A DNA stretch of 64,000 nt, from assembly GCA_966211965.1 (NCBI GenBank), contig CBIHON010000005.1, positions 150,419 through 214,418 of the forward strand, read 5' to 3'. The position numbers and the translations under genes were made by a program. The stretch is from CBIHON01 sp966211965 (lineage in GTDB: Bacteria; Pseudomonadota; Gammaproteobacteria; Burkholderiales; Burkholderiaceae_D). Of the stretch, positions 19,595-27,862 are shown piece by piece. The notes under the pieces were generated by a model. It was not told where the DNA came from. It ran no database searches and was given only the letters and a program-made list of their open reading frames with translations. Position 1 is the stretch's first letter. Each line of letters begins with the position of its first letter.

Positions 19595-20043
19595 TTTCCG
19601 CCGTATTCCGCAACGTATTTATTGAAGAGCTGTTTTGCTTCATCCATTGACATATTGGATTCTGCGGCTCCCGGCATCGAAGTCCATTCATTGCGCAGCA
19701 GTGGAATCGCTTTTTCGACATTGCCGGCCTGGACATAGACGAGTGCATGGCGGGTTTTCAGTTTCCAGATCGCGATGGCATCTTGCGAAGCCGGGGTGAA
19801 ATCCCTGACGATGCCTTTTTCCACCGCCTCTTTCCAAGTCTTGTACAAGATCTGATAGGCGCCGGCGGCGGTGGATGATTTGCCCCAGCCGTGGCCGAGG
19901 ACGTTCGGGTGTTTCGAGGTGTCGCTGAAAGTCTTCTTGTTGCCGAAAATCTGGTAATAGACCAGATCATCTTCGCGCTTGTGCTCCGCGCGGCGAATGA
20001 ATTTCAAGAAAGCTTTGACGTTGATTTCCTGCGAGTCGGCCAT
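19591..20043 (-). CDS. GH104 lambda-R-like peptidoglycan muramidase/transglycosylase without signal peptide
   Basis: A 150-residue protein matching the lambda endolysin R fold: KFIRRAEHKREDD (E20 aligns with the catalytic Glu of lambda R), then FSDTSKHPNV, the conserved STAAGAYQILYKTWKE, FTPASQDAIAIWKLK, and LRNEWTSMPGAAES near the end. The family cleaves the MurNAc-GlcNAc bond with 1,6-anhydro formation. There is no export signal and no holin or phage gene nearby, so this is not a phage lysis cassette. It is coupled to a periplasmic protein downstream, consistent with an antibacterial effector exported by a dedicated system. Divergent from the retron across a 340-base gap. Confidence 0.85.
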   Translation of the reverse strand: MADSQEINVKAFLKFIRRAEHKREDDLVYYQIFGNKKTFSDTSKHPNVLGHGWGKSSTAAGAYQILYKTWKEAVEKGIVRDFTPASQDAIAIWKLKTRHALVYVQAGNVEKAIPLLRNEWTSMPGAAESNMSMDEAKQLFNKYVAEYGGK

Positions 20044-20072
20044 GGGGGAATTTTCCAGTTGCTTGTTAATCA

Positions 20073-20114
20073 GTTAACGATAACCGGAAAATTCATAATT
20101 TGCAAATCGTTAAC
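20073..20114. promoter_or_regulatory. Inverted repeat between the muramidase gene and the retron
   Basis: GTTAACGAT (20073-20081) and ATCGTTAAC (20106-20114) form a nine-base inverted repeat with 24 bases between, in an AT-rich patch that contrasts with the GC-rich surroundings. The position fits an operator or promoter region serving the divergent muramidase and retron transcripts. Confidence 0.4.
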
Positions 20115-20193
20115 TTCTTCAAAAAGGCAATCTTGAATTGTTCCGCTGCCTGAATTCCAGTTGACGCCTGGACAACAATCGCCTATCGTCGCC

Positions 20194-20366
20194 AAGCGGC
20201 GGATCCTCCAAGCCGGCGCGATGATATTACTTCGTGTAAGACAGCGCCTCCACGGGGTTACCCCGTGGGATTTGATCGACCCGCAATACGTCGCATGAGC
20301 CCGCCCTGCACTGCCGTGCAGGACTGCTCACGCAGAACGAGACTGGTTGGAGGCTCTTCGCCGCTT
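20194..20366 (+). ncRNA. Predicted retron msr-msd non-coding RNA
   Basis: The region just upstream of the reverse transcriptase folds as a retron RNA. Outer a1/a2 pairing: AAGCGGCG (20194-20201) with CGCCGCTT (20359-20366), and CCTCCAA (20205-20211) with TTGGAGG (20347-20353). The candidate branching G is 20212, immediately after a1 in the usual AGC context. The msr part has a small hairpin TTAC-TTCGT-GTAA (20227-20239) and a strong one CCACGGGG-TTA-CCCCGTGG (20250-20268). The msd is a long hairpin (20293-20333) with TGAGC/GCTCA below and CCTGCAC-TGCC-GTGCAGG at the tip. The stems were found by eye, so exact ends are approximate. Confidence 0.75.
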
Positions 20367-20381
20367 CTTGATAAGATTTCC

Positions 20382-21734
20382 ATGAATGCAAAATATCACC
20401 TTGCTTTGGCCCTGGCCGACACCATGCTTGCGGGCGATGCCAAGCCGGCCGGCTTGAGGCAAAGCGTGATATGGGCGCTGGGAGAAGACCGGAACTGGAT
20501 TCCCGCCCTGTGCCGTGCCATTCGCAAGCGCACCGGCGAGCATTTTTACCATTACAGCCGCGAAGAACTGGCGGCACTGATTCTCAAGCACCGCGGCTTT
20601 GCCAATGCCTGGAACGACAAGGGCGGCCCGCCGATGATCCGGCGTTATTGCCTCAAGCCGCCGGTTGCGGTTGAAAAGCCGGCGTGGCTTGCCGCATTCG
20701 GTTTGCCAGAAATCGCCACCAGCGCCGATCTTGCGCAATGGTTGAAGATTACGCCGGGCGAATTGGCCTGGTACGCCGACAAGTGGCGCAACGATCCGGC
20801 GGCACCGGAGGGGTTGCGGCATTACCGCTATCGCTGGGTGGCAAAGCGCAGCGGCGGTTTGCGTCTGATCGAGATGCCGAAGCTGCGCTTGCGCGCGATC
20901 CAAGGCCAGGTGCTGCGCAAACTGTTGAACCTGGTGCCGCCGCATCCGGCCGCGCATGGTTTTCGCCTTGGGCATTCGTGCCTGACGCACGCCGCGCAGC
21001 ATGCCGGCAAGGCAGCCGTGATCCGGATGGATCTGCAGGATTTTTTCCCCCGTGTTCCCGCCCCGCGCATCCAGGCCTTGTTCGCCAAGCTCGGTTATCC
21101 GGAAGCGGTGTCGGATGCGTTGGCTCGCCTTTGTACGCATCGTACGCCGGGCAGCGTGTTCAATGATTCGGCCGTGAGAACGGTCCTGCCGTCGCCGGTC
21201 CGCACCTCGTTTCGCACCCCGCATCTGCCGCAAGGCGCGCCCACTTCCCCGGCGCTGGCCAATCTGTGCGCATACCGGTTCGACATGCGGCTGGATGCGC
21301 TGGCCCAATCGCTGGGTGCGACTTACTCGCGCTACGCCGATGACTTGGCATTTTCCGGCGGTCCTGAACTGGCGCAGGCGATGGATCGCTTCCATGTGCA
21401 GGTGGCGGCGATCGCGCTGGAAGAGGGTTTCAAGATCAACACCAGGAAGACCCGCCTGATGCGTGCCGGAGTCCGGCAACAGGTGACCGGGATCGTGGTC
21501 AACCGCCATCCCAATATGCCGCGCAAGGAGTTCGATACGCTCAAGGCGATTTTCACCAATTGCATACGGCATGGGCCGGCGTCGCAGAATCGCGATGGAC
21601 GCGAGGATTATCGCGGATATTTGACGGGCAGACTGGCCTGGCTGAATATGTTGAATCCGCAGCGCGGCTTGCGGCTGCGGCGTCTGTTTGAACAGATCGA
21701 GTGGCAGGAGGGCGGGCGCAAGGCGCAGCAATGA
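20382..21734 (+). CDS. Retron-type reverse transcriptase
   Basis: A ~450-residue reverse transcriptase that would copy the upstream msd RNA into branched single-stranded DNA. The fingers/palm part begins with GLPEIATSADLAQWLKITPG, then YRYRWVAKRSGGLRLIEMPK, HGFRLGHSCLTHA, RMDLQDFFPRV, PQGAPTSPALANLCAY, the catalytic YADD at residues 318-321 (RYADDLAFSGG), and VTGIVVNRHPN, the VTG motif seen in retron enzymes. About 115 extra residues precede the core (from MNAKYHLALALADTM) and match no domain I know. No separate effector gene follows; the next gene is a convergent cytochrome. The extension, or the muramidase pair upstream, are the only candidate partners. Such systems commonly act in phage defence. 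Confidence 0.88.
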   Translation: MNAKYHLALALADTMLAGDAKPAGLRQSVIWALGEDRNWIPALCRAIRKRTGEHFYHYSREELAALILKHRGFANAWNDKGGPPMIRRYCLKPPVAVEKPAWLAAFGLPEIATSADLAQWLKITPGELAWYADKWRNDPAAPEGLRHYRYRWVAKRSGGLRLIEMPKLRLRAIQGQVLRKLLNLVPPHPAAHGFRLGHSCLTHAAQHAGKAAVIRMDLQDFFPRVPAPRIQALFAKLGYPEAVSDALARLCTHRTPGSVFNDSAVRTVLPSPVRTSFRTPHLPQGAPTSPALANLCAYRFDMRLDALAQSLGATYSRYADDLAFSGGPELAQAMDRFHVQVAAIALEEGFKINTRKTRLMRAGVRQQVTGIVVNRHPNMPRKEFDTLKAIFTNCIRHGPASQNRDGREDYRGYLTGRLAWLNMLNPQRGLRLRRLFEQIEWQEGGRKAQQ

Positions 21735-21748
21735 AGGACTTTCCGCCG

Positions 21749-22114
21749 CTATTTGCTTTGGCTTTTTAAATAAGCGATCAAATCTCTGCGGTCCTTGGCA
21801 TCGGACACCGAATATCCCATTTTTTGCCCTGGTATGAATTTTTCTGGATTCGCCAGCCACTTATCCAGTGTTTTCTCATTCCAGATCACCTTGGACTCTT
21901 TCAGCGCCGCGCTGTAATCAAAGCCGCGGACGCTCCCGGCCTTTCTACCAAATACGCCGCGATGGGCCGGCCCCGCCAGGTTGGCGTCAAGCGAATGACA
22001 TGCAATGCAGTGCGAGGAGTAAAGCAGCTTTCCGTTCTGTGCGTCGCCGGCTGCATAGACGGGGGAACCGCCCAAACATGCTGCAACGAGGAACCAGCAA
22101 TAGATGGTTTTCAT
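21749..22114 (-). CDS. Periplasmic class I cytochrome c
   Basis: A 121-residue protein with a signal peptide (WFLVAACLGGSPVYAAG) and a single haem site CIACH in YSSHCIACHSLDANLAGPAH. The second axial ligand Met is in GQKMGYSVSD. The sequence with GPAHRGVFGRKAGSV and WLANPEKFIPGQKM is typical of cytochrome c2/c550-like electron carriers. It faces the retron gene tail-to-tail with 14 bases between, so it is unlikely to be part of that system. The ferritin-like gene upstream on the same strand is 75 bases away. Confidence 0.92.
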   Translation of the reverse strand: MKTIYCWFLVAACLGGSPVYAAGDAQNGKLLYSSHCIACHSLDANLAGPAHRGVFGRKAGSVRGFDYSAALKESKVIWNEKTLDKWLANPEKFIPGQKMGYSVSDAKDRRDLIAYLKSQSK

Positions 22115-22189
22115 AGACTAAGTTCGAAGAGGGGCGATCTGCCGAAAAGACGTTTTTCTTCAGCAGCCGCCCATAGTTCAGGTAGGCGG

Positions 22190-22774
22190 TCAGGCGCCGA
22201 AAGCCATTGCTTTAGGCAGCGGCAGACCGAGGGCATTGTTCAAGACCGCCCAGTGCGCGACTTCATCGGCGGCCAGTCGGCCGGCTACTTTGGCGAGCGC
22301 ATGGTCCTTGAAAGAGGGGATGACACCGAGATAGGCATTGGTCGCACCCAGTTCAAGCGACAGCGCAAGTTTCAGCACATCTTCCTGGCTCTTGAGCTGA
22401 CCGGCATCGAGCGCCTTCGCATATACGTCGAGAGGCTTTTCCTCGACCGGCTTGCCGCCGAGCTTGACGATGGTGCCGATCAGCAGATCACGATGTATCT
22501 TGTGATCGTCTTGGAATTTCAATGCGATATCAAGGACTGGTTTTTGCAGCAAGCCGCTCTTGGCTCCCAGGGTATAAGCATTGATGCCCTGATGTTCCAG
22601 GCCAAGGGCCACGTTAAGAATGCCGACGTCACCGGCGGCATCTTCCTTGCCGCCTGCCGCTCCGGCTTCCTGGCCCGCCAGCAAGAACACTGCACTGGTC
22701 GACAGCATCGTTGCGGTTGTGTTGCGCAGGAAGGTCCGGCGCGGGCTTTGCAGATCCAAAAGATTTTGTGCCAT
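22190..22774 (-). CDS. Ferritin-like domain protein with Tat-type signal
   Basis: A 194-residue protein. The N terminus has SPRRTFLRNTTATMLSTSAV, a twin-arginine export motif, so the folded protein probably travels to the periplasm. The body is a four-helix ferritin-like bundle: NVALGLEHQGINAY, FQDDHKIHRDLLIGTIVKLGG, LALSLELGATNAYLGVIPSF and LAADEVAHWAVLNNALG supply the Glu/His pairs for a di-metal site. GGAG six bases before the ATG at 22774 fixes the start. It is divergent from a cysteine-motif regulator with a Fur-like site between, so a role in iron or oxidative stress is likely. Confidence 0.85.
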   Translation of the reverse strand: MAQNLLDLQSPRRTFLRNTTATMLSTSAVFLLAGQEAGAAGGKEDAAGDVGILNVALGLEHQGINAYTLGAKSGLLQKPVLDIALKFQDDHKIHRDLLIGTIVKLGGKPVEEKPLDVYAKALDAGQLKSQEDVLKLALSLELGATNAYLGVIPSFKDHALAKVAGRLAADEVAHWAVLNNALGLPLPKAMAFGA

Positions 22775-22891
22775 TTCTTTCTCCATAAAGTTGACCCCGC
22801 CATGTGCACGAATTGCTTCGATTGGCGAGTGAATGATCAGATTAAACAATTAAATTCATTTTGTACAGTTAAATATGTTTTAAGTGGTTTA

Positions 22892-22906
22892 TGATGATAA
22901 TGATAT
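22892..22906. promoter_or_regulatory. Fur-box-like site
   Basis: TGATGATAATGATAT lies in the AT-rich gap between the divergent ferritin-like and regulator genes. It contains GATAATGAT, the core of the Fur consensus built from GATAAT repeats. Iron-dependent control of one or both genes is inferred. Confidence 0.5.
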
Positions 22907-22950
22907 AAAATGAAAAGGGGATTAAAGCGCTGTGTTGTCAGGTCGATGAG

Positions 22951-23595
22951 GTGGAGGAGCGTATGCTGGAGATAATGGGAATTCGACAGAAGGAATTGCT
23001 GAAGCTGTTGCTGAAGCACAAAGCGGGACTGACCGTTGATGAACTCTCGGCACAGCTTGCAATTACGCGCAATGCGGTACGGCAGCATCTGGCAGCCATG
23101 GAAAACGACGGATTGGTGAAAAAAGGGGTGACACGCGCTTCGGGGGGAAGACCGGAACAGCTCTATGTGCTGACCGACAAGGGGCATGAATGCTTTCCGC
23201 GCCATTACGCCTGGTTCGCTCAGCTATTGATCGAGTCCGTCCAGCGGGAAGCCGGCGCAGACGGCTTGGGTGAGCGGCTGACCGCGATGGGAGAGCACGT
23301 CGGAAAACAGTTGCGCGCGCAACATCCCGACCTGGCCAGCCGCGGCGAAAAAGTCCAGAAGATGGCCGAGATCATGGAGCAGCTCGGATACGATGCGCGC
23401 AACACCGACGGCGACAAGACGGCAATCGAGGCGGACAATTGCGTGTTCCACACGCTTGCGCTGACCAATCAGAACATCTGCAAATTTGATCTGGCGCTAA
23501 TGTCCGCTTTTACCGATAGCACTGTTGACCATCAGGAATGCATGGCGAAGGGCGGCAACATCTGCCGATTTAAATTCCACGCAAAAGATCGGTAA
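22951..23595 (+). CDS. HTH regulator with C-terminal cysteine cluster (SufR-like iron-sulfur sensor type)
   Basis: A ~210-residue regulator. Residues ~10-90 are a winged helix (LTVDELSAQLAITRNAVRQH, then GGRPEQLYVLTDKG). The C-terminal part contains four Cys as C-x12-C-x19-C-x7-C (NCVFHTLA, ICKFDLA, QECMAKG, ICRFKF), as in SufR-type regulators that hold an iron-sulfur cluster. It would sense cluster or redox state and act on nearby genes. It is divergent from the ferritin-like gene, and a Fur-like site lies between. ATG codons at 22951 and 22963 are both possible. Confidence 0.8.
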   Translation: MEERMLEIMGIRQKELLKLLLKHKAGLTVDELSAQLAITRNAVRQHLAAMENDGLVKKGVTRASGGRPEQLYVLTDKGHECFPRHYAWFAQLLIESVQREAGADGLGERLTAMGEHVGKQLRAQHPDLASRGEKVQKMAEIMEQLGYDARNTDGDKTAIEADNCVFHTLALTNQNICKFDLALMSAFTDSTVDHQECMAKGGNICRFKFHAKDR

Positions 23596-23634
23596 AACGA
23601 GATATTTCCCCTGCGGTGTAGAGCGGGCGCCATA

Positions 23635-24600
23635 CTATGGCGCGCTCGCGGAAATCCGAGCAGGCGAGACGCTCGGCTTCTTCCACGGCGCCTGCACGTC
23701 GGCAGCGGGCTTGAAGACCACGTCGTCCGCCTTCGCCGGACGGTAAACGGTGACCGACTTGTCGAATACGTTGACACCCGAAAGCACCATCACATCGCCA
23801 ACCTTGGGAACAAAGGCGATATATTTTTCATCTTCCATAAGCTTATAGCCGAGTATCTGCATGCGTTGCCTGAGATACGGGAAATCGGCCTCCACGACCA
23901 TCATGTACCTGTCGTTGCGAGTGTATGGCTGGGCGACGTCGTTGAGCATGACTTTTACCGCCTGCCGCAGATTGGCGGCCATGACCGTCCTGAGCGGTTC
24001 CCCGTCATTGGCTGTCCAGCTATCCGCCCCTTCCAGAGGCCTGGCCTGGCCGGTGGAAGCGAAGTAGCGCGTTTCCCAGGAAGGACGATCATCTGTTCCT
24101 TTCAATGCAACTTTCAGTACCACGAAAGGCCGCACGTCGGTATCGTTCACATATGACAGCAGCAGGGCGCTGGACACATCCAGTTGAGCGTCGCCTGGTT
24201 GCATGCTGAATTTGGCGGCCAAGGGCTGCTCGGCGATCATGTTCTCGATTTCACCGCGGGTCCGGTCGGAAAGCTTGATGCGAAGAATCTGCTCGACGTT
24301 GCTTACCCCGGCAGCGGCGCTGTTGCTGTTTGCCATATGTGTGATGGCTTGGCCGACCACGCCAAACAGCACACCCGCGACATGGCCACGCTGATGGCCC
24401 GTAACGATCACGTCGCTCTCGGGCACCTTGTAAGCGCCGATGGGCAAGTCGCTCCAGCCTGAGAGCGTGTCGTCGTTCACCTTCACGGAAATGGAGCCGC
24501 TCATCGCGGGCGCCGGCTTCGCGCGCTCGTAGGTCGCGCATGCCGTGAGCGACAGGCAAACAATGGCGATGGCCAGTTTTTGGGTGAGTGTCGAGAGCAA
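23635..24600 (-). CDS. Outer-membrane lipoprotein, function unknown (TTG start)
   Basis: A 321-residue protein. The lipobox LSLTAC (AIAIVCLSLTACATYERA) directs lipidation at Cys ~19. The start is assigned to a TTG at 24598-24600 because AAGGAAA lies eight bases upstream, and because an upstream in-frame ATG would place the lipobox over 60 residues in, far too late. The mature protein has glycine- and valine-rich GHVAGVLFGVVGQAITHM and many beta-strand segments, ending in PAKADDVVFKPAADVQ. I do not recognise the family. It lies alone, 35-40 bases after the regulator's stop, on the opposite strand. Confidence 0.75.
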   Translation of the reverse strand: MLSTLTQKLAIAIVCLSLTACATYERAKPAPAMSGSISVKVNDDTLSGWSDLPIGAYKVPESDVIVTGHQRGHVAGVLFGVVGQAITHMANSNSAAAGVSNVEQILRIKLSDRTRGEIENMIAEQPLAAKFSMQPGDAQLDVSSALLLSYVNDTDVRPFVVLKVALKGTDDRPSWETRYFASTGQARPLEGADSWTANDGEPLRTVMAANLRQAVKVMLNDVAQPYTRNDRYMMVVEADFPYLRQRMQILGYKLMEDEKYIAFVPKVGDVMVLSGVNVFDKSVTVYRPAKADDVVFKPAADVQAPWKKPSVSPARISASAP

Positions 24601-24969
24601 GGAGATTTTCCTTTCAAGGATTTCTATGGGACTGATGTTTATGGCGTTCTGGGCAGTTTTATTTGGCGGTACGGGACATGATTCCAAAACCAAGAAGAGT
24701 CTGTTTTCCCATGTTCTTGCCACTTTGGCAGGCGTTGAAAATAGCAGAACTAGCCATCACGACCAAGGGACAAGGTTCCAGGGCTGCTGGAGACGCTATC
24801 GTTGAAGCTTTGTGTCAAAAATCCATGTAGATGATATCAGCCGCCTGTGGAAGCCGGTTTTCGCACTTGGCCGCACTTGGGTGTGCCGCCGGGGTTGCCC
24901 AGTCAAAACTACAGCCGGTACGGCGAGCCAGTCGCTGCAGCAGGATGCAAACAGCTTGTAGTTGATGCA
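24601..24969. other. Intergenic region without a recognisable gene
   Basis: About 370 bases between the lipoprotein start and the end of the START-domain gene. Apart from the AAGGAAA ribosome site next to the lipoprotein, I see no gene, terminator or repeat. The segment must hold the lipoprotein promoter, but no convincing -35/-10 pair stands out. Confidence 0.6.
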
Positions 24970-25602
24970 CTATGGCCGAGCCGCTGCTTTTCGCCGCATG
25001 ATTTCCTTGAGCATTTCGCTGTACTGTTCCTTGATTTCGCTCTCGATAATTCTTCTGCCGATGATGGGCGGCACCCAGACACCGGGGATGGATTCGCTAT
25101 GAAGGACCATGCGTGTTCCTTCTCCTTCCGGAATCAGATGCGTGGTTCCGCTCGCTTGCTTGATGCTGCCGCTCAGCACATGGGAACGGATTTCGCTGTA
25201 AGGCGTCAGCGTCACTTCGCGTACCGAGTCGAATGAAAACGACAGCAGGCCGTAGGTGGCTTTACCCTTCTGGGAAACCAGCATTTTGTCGCCGACCCGT
25301 TCGATGATCTTGCTGAATTCGAGATTCGGCAGGAATTGCGCCATGTGATCGTAGTCCGTCATGACTTCCCAGGTTTCGCGAGGCGTTGCGGGCACGGAAA
25401 GCGTTACGTCAACGATGATGGTCTCGCCGGATTTTTTAATCTGGATAGCAGGTTCGCGATCATTTTCTCGGGGGGCATCTGCTTTCACCGGCCCGGCAAA
25501 AGCAGATGCAAGCGCGATCATCCCGGCTAAGATCGCGGTGCTGAAATTTGCCCGGATGGTTGCTGCCAATACCAGGCGTGTGCGTCTGGATGCACGATGC
25601 AT
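24970..25602 (-). CDS. Exported SRPBCC/START-domain (Coq10-like) protein
   Basis: A ~210-residue protein with a hydrophobic N-terminal segment (FSTAILAGMIALASAFAGPV) that looks like a signal peptide, followed by a helix-grip lipid-binding domain: VDVTLSVPATPRETWEVMTDYDHMAQFLPNL is the START/Coq10 opening, then VREVTLTPYSEIRSHVLSGS and a C-terminal helix ESEIKEQYSEMLKEIMRRKA. It would bind a hydrophobic ligand in the periplasm. The ATG at 25602 is one of two possible; 25665 is in frame. No operon partner. Confidence 0.75.
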   Translation of the reverse strand: MHRASRRTRLVLAATIRANFSTAILAGMIALASAFAGPVKADAPRENDREPAIQIKKSGETIIVDVTLSVPATPRETWEVMTDYDHMAQFLPNLEFSKIIERVGDKMLVSQKGKATYGLLSFSFDSVREVTLTPYSEIRSHVLSGSIKQASGTTHLIPEGEGTRMVLHSESIPGVWVPPIIGRRIIESEIKEQYSEMLKEIMRRKAAARP

Positions 25603-25744
25603 GTCTGATCCGGCCTCTGTCTGCGTGTAGGAATCGGCCGATGGCCTGCCGTAACAAGCCATCATGCCGGTGTCGATATGCGCTATGCATTTCTATCCTA
25701 GACGAAAATCGGCTGATGCGGGGCCATTACATGCAAACGGCTTA

Positions 25745-25795
25745 GAGCCTGTTATGAACGCAAGCAGGACCCCTGCTTGCGTTCATAACAGGCTC
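25745..25795. repeat. Perfect 24-bp palindrome (GAGCCTGTTATGAAC family), TA-flanked
   Basis: A 51-bp element: a 24-base arm starting GAGCCTGTTATGAACGCAAG, a 3-base spacer ACC, and the exact reverse complement arm. TA flanks it on both sides (25743-25744 and 25796-25797), as with the larger MITEs. A single arm occurs at 4626-4650. It folds into a very strong hairpin and lies between two minus-strand genes, where it could also end transcription. Confidence 0.85.
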
Positions 25796-25809
25796 TAGGG
25801 ACGGACAGC

Positions 25810-26343
25810 TTATTCGGGTTCGACGCCCACCGCCACCAGAATGCGCGACACCATGTTGTAGCTGGCAATGACGCCGACCAGTTCCATCACATGCTGGTCA
25901 TTCGGCAATGCGGCGCGTACCGCGGCAAAGGTTGCATCGCTGACTTGCACATTGCGCGTCATCTCGATCGTCAGCAGGATCGCGGCGCGTTCGCTGTCGT
26001 CGAACAAGGAAAAGTCCTTGCCCAGCGTTTCGGTGCGCTGCATCGCTTCGACTTGCTGCGCGTTGCCGCCGGCCTTGATGAATTCCGGCGCGTGATGGCC
26101 GAATTCATAAGCCGCGCCGTTCAGCACGGCTACCACGCACATCGCAAGCTCACGCAGCTTGGGCGATAGTTCGAGACCGGTCCGGACTTGGCCCATGAAG
26201 GTGTTCCAGCCGCTTGCAAACGGCGGGCTGTGCAGCAGGATGCGATCCAGGTTCAGCAGCGTGCCGCCGCGGCGTTGGCGGATCGCATCAACCAGGTCTT
26301 TGGGTTCCGCCAGATCGAGCGGCTTGTAGGGAATACGGGGCAT
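25810..26343 (-). CDS. Carboxymuconolactone decarboxylase (CMD)-family protein
   Basis: A 177-residue protein of the CMD/AhpD-like superfamily. Key region: LRELAMCVVAVLNGAAYEFGHHAPEF, where the E-x2-HH pattern replaces the C-x2-C of AhpD, so this is unlikely to be a thiol peroxidase and more like the aromatic or lactone-processing members. The C terminus is VMELVGVIASYNMVSRILVA. AAGGAAG five bases before the ATG at 26343 fixes the start. No pathway context; flanked by two palindromic elements. Confidence 0.82.
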   Translation of the reverse strand: MPRIPYKPLDLAEPKDLVDAIRQRRGGTLLNLDRILLHSPPFASGWNTFMGQVRTGLELSPKLRELAMCVVAVLNGAAYEFGHHAPEFIKAGGNAQQVEAMQRTETLGKDFSLFDDSERAAILLTIEMTRNVQVSDATFAAVRAALPNDQHVMELVGVIASYNMVSRILVAVGVEPE

Positions 26344-26374
26344 GGGCTTCCTTCGAGTCAAATAAATAATTTTA

Positions 26375-26493
26375 GAGCAGTTTCAGCCTGACCGTACACG
26401 GCCAATCTTGCGCGTGCGATGCTCACCGTACCATTCGTACGGTTGCGCTTCTCGGCTCAACCTTGGCCGTGTACGGTCAGGCTGAAACTGCTC
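26375..26493. mobile_element. MITE-like palindromic element, copy 2 (TA-flanked)
   Basis: A 119-bp copy of the element at 3594-3713. Terminal repeats begin GAGCAGTTTCAGCCTGACCG and are nearly perfect inverted copies over ~32 bases; the central palindrome ACCGTACCATTCGTACGGT is identical to copy 1. TA at 26373-26374 and 26494-26495 flanks it. It lies just 17 bases after the stop of the aminotransferase gene, upstream of the CMD-family gene. Confidence 0.85.
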
Positions 26494-26510
26494 TAGTATG
26501 CTTCGGCCGA

Positions 26511-27857
26511 TCAAGCCGGCACTGCCGTTTTCATATCGGCGGTCGCCGCCTCGATCGCGTCGCCCAGGCGTTCGACGATGATCTCGATGTTGTCCGCGGT
26601 TGCAATGAACGGCGGCGCCAGCAGCACGTGATCGCCGGAGCGGCCGTCGATCGTGCCGCCCATCGGGTACACCATCAGGCCGCGGGCCATGGCCTCGGTC
26701 TTGATGCGTGCATGCAGGCGCTGCTTGGCGTCGAACGGCGCCTTGGTTTCCCGATCCGACACCAGCTCGATGCCCCAGAACAAGCCGCGGCCGCGGATAT
26801 CGCCGACGAAGGGATGCTCGTCGAAACGCTCCTGCAGCGCCTGTTCCAACTGCCGCCCGCGCGCCTCGACATTGTCGAGCAAGCCGTCGCGCCGGATCAC
26901 GCGCTGCACCGCCAGGGCCGCGGCGCACGCCAGCGGATGGCCGACATAGGTATGGCCGTGCTGAAACAGGCCCGATCCCTTGGCGAAGGCATCATAAATC
27001 TTCTTGCCGACAAAGGTCGCGCCGATCGGCGCATAACCGCCGCCCAGGCCTTTTGCCACCGTCATCAGGTCGGGTGCGATGCCGTCCTGTTCGCAGGCAT
27101 GCAAGCTGCCGGTGCGCCCCATGCCGCACATCACTTCATCGAGAATCAGCAGGATGCCGTGGCGATCGCAGATCTCGCGCACCCGCTTCAGGTAGCCGGG
27201 CGCCGGCGGCACCGCGCCCAGCGTCGCGCCGACCACGGTCTCGGCAACGTAGGCGATCACGTTTTCCGGGCCGAGTTCCATCAGCTTGGCCTCGAGTTCG
27301 TCGGCGGCGCGGCGGCCATAGGCTTCAGGCGTTTCGTCCGCTTGCCGGTAGCGATACTCATAGCAGGGATTGATGTAGGCGGTCTGCATCAGGATAGGCG
27401 CGAACTGCTCGCGCCGCCAGGCATTGCCGCCGACCGCCAGCGCGCCGAGCGTGTTGCCGTGATAGCTCTGGCGGCGCGCGATGAAATGCTTGCGGCCGGT
27501 TTCACCGCGTTCGACGAAATACTGGCGCGCCATTTTCAGCGCGGCCTCGACGGCTTCCGATCCGCCCGACACCAGGTAGACATGCGACATGCCGGCGGGT
27601 GCGTGCTTGATCAATTCGTCGCCCAGCGCTTCGGCCGCTTCGCTGGTGAAAAAACTGGTATGCGCATACGCCAGCTTGTCGAGCTGGGCACGCATCGCGG
27701 CCAGCACTTCCGGATGCTGGTGGCCGAGGCAGGACACGGCGGCGCCGCCGCTCGCATCGAGATAAGCCTTGCCGCCGGCATCGAACAGATAGATGCCCTG
27801 GCCCGACGCACAGACCGAATATTCGTGATGGATTTGCCTGTGTAAAAGATGGGTCAT
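26511..27857 (-). CDS. Class III (omega-type) PLP aminotransferase
   Basis: A ~448-residue aminotransferase of the ornithine/acetylornithine-like class III. PLP is bound by K269 in LMTVAKGLGGGYAPIG; also visible are VSGGSEAVEAALKMARQY, SYHGNTLGA and LILDEVMCGMGRTG. It overlaps the stop of the upstream aminomutase gene if the TTG at 27866 is used; the ATG at 27857, with GAGG ten bases before it, is preferred. The pairing implies that the aminomutase product, a beta-amino acid, is the amino donor or acceptor here. Confidence 0.88.
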   Translation of the reverse strand: MTHLLHRQIHHEYSVCASGQGIYLFDAGGKAYLDASGGAAVSCLGHQHPEVLAAMRAQLDKLAYAHTSFFTSEAAEALGDELIKHAPAGMSHVYLVSGGSEAVEAALKMARQYFVERGETGRKHFIARRQSYHGNTLGALAVGGNAWRREQFAPILMQTAYINPCYEYRYRQADETPEAYGRRAADELEAKLMELGPENVIAYVAETVVGATLGAVPPAPGYLKRVREICDRHGILLILDEVMCGMGRTGSLHACEQDGIAPDLMTVAKGLGGGYAPIGATFVGKKIYDAFAKGSGLFQHGHTYVGHPLACAAALAVQRVIRRDGLLDNVEARGRQLEQALQERFDEHPFVGDIRGRGLFWGIELVSDRETKAPFDAKQRLHARIKTEAMARGLMVYPMGGTIDGRSGDHVLLAPPFIATADNIEIIVERLGDAIEAATADMKTAVPA

Positions 27858-27862
27858 GTTGC

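Noticed and set aside
20328..21860. Long minus-strand frame opposite the retron reverse transcriptase
   Set aside because: The plus-strand frame carries YADD and other reverse-transcriptase motifs; the opposite one is an Arg/Gln-rich shadow.
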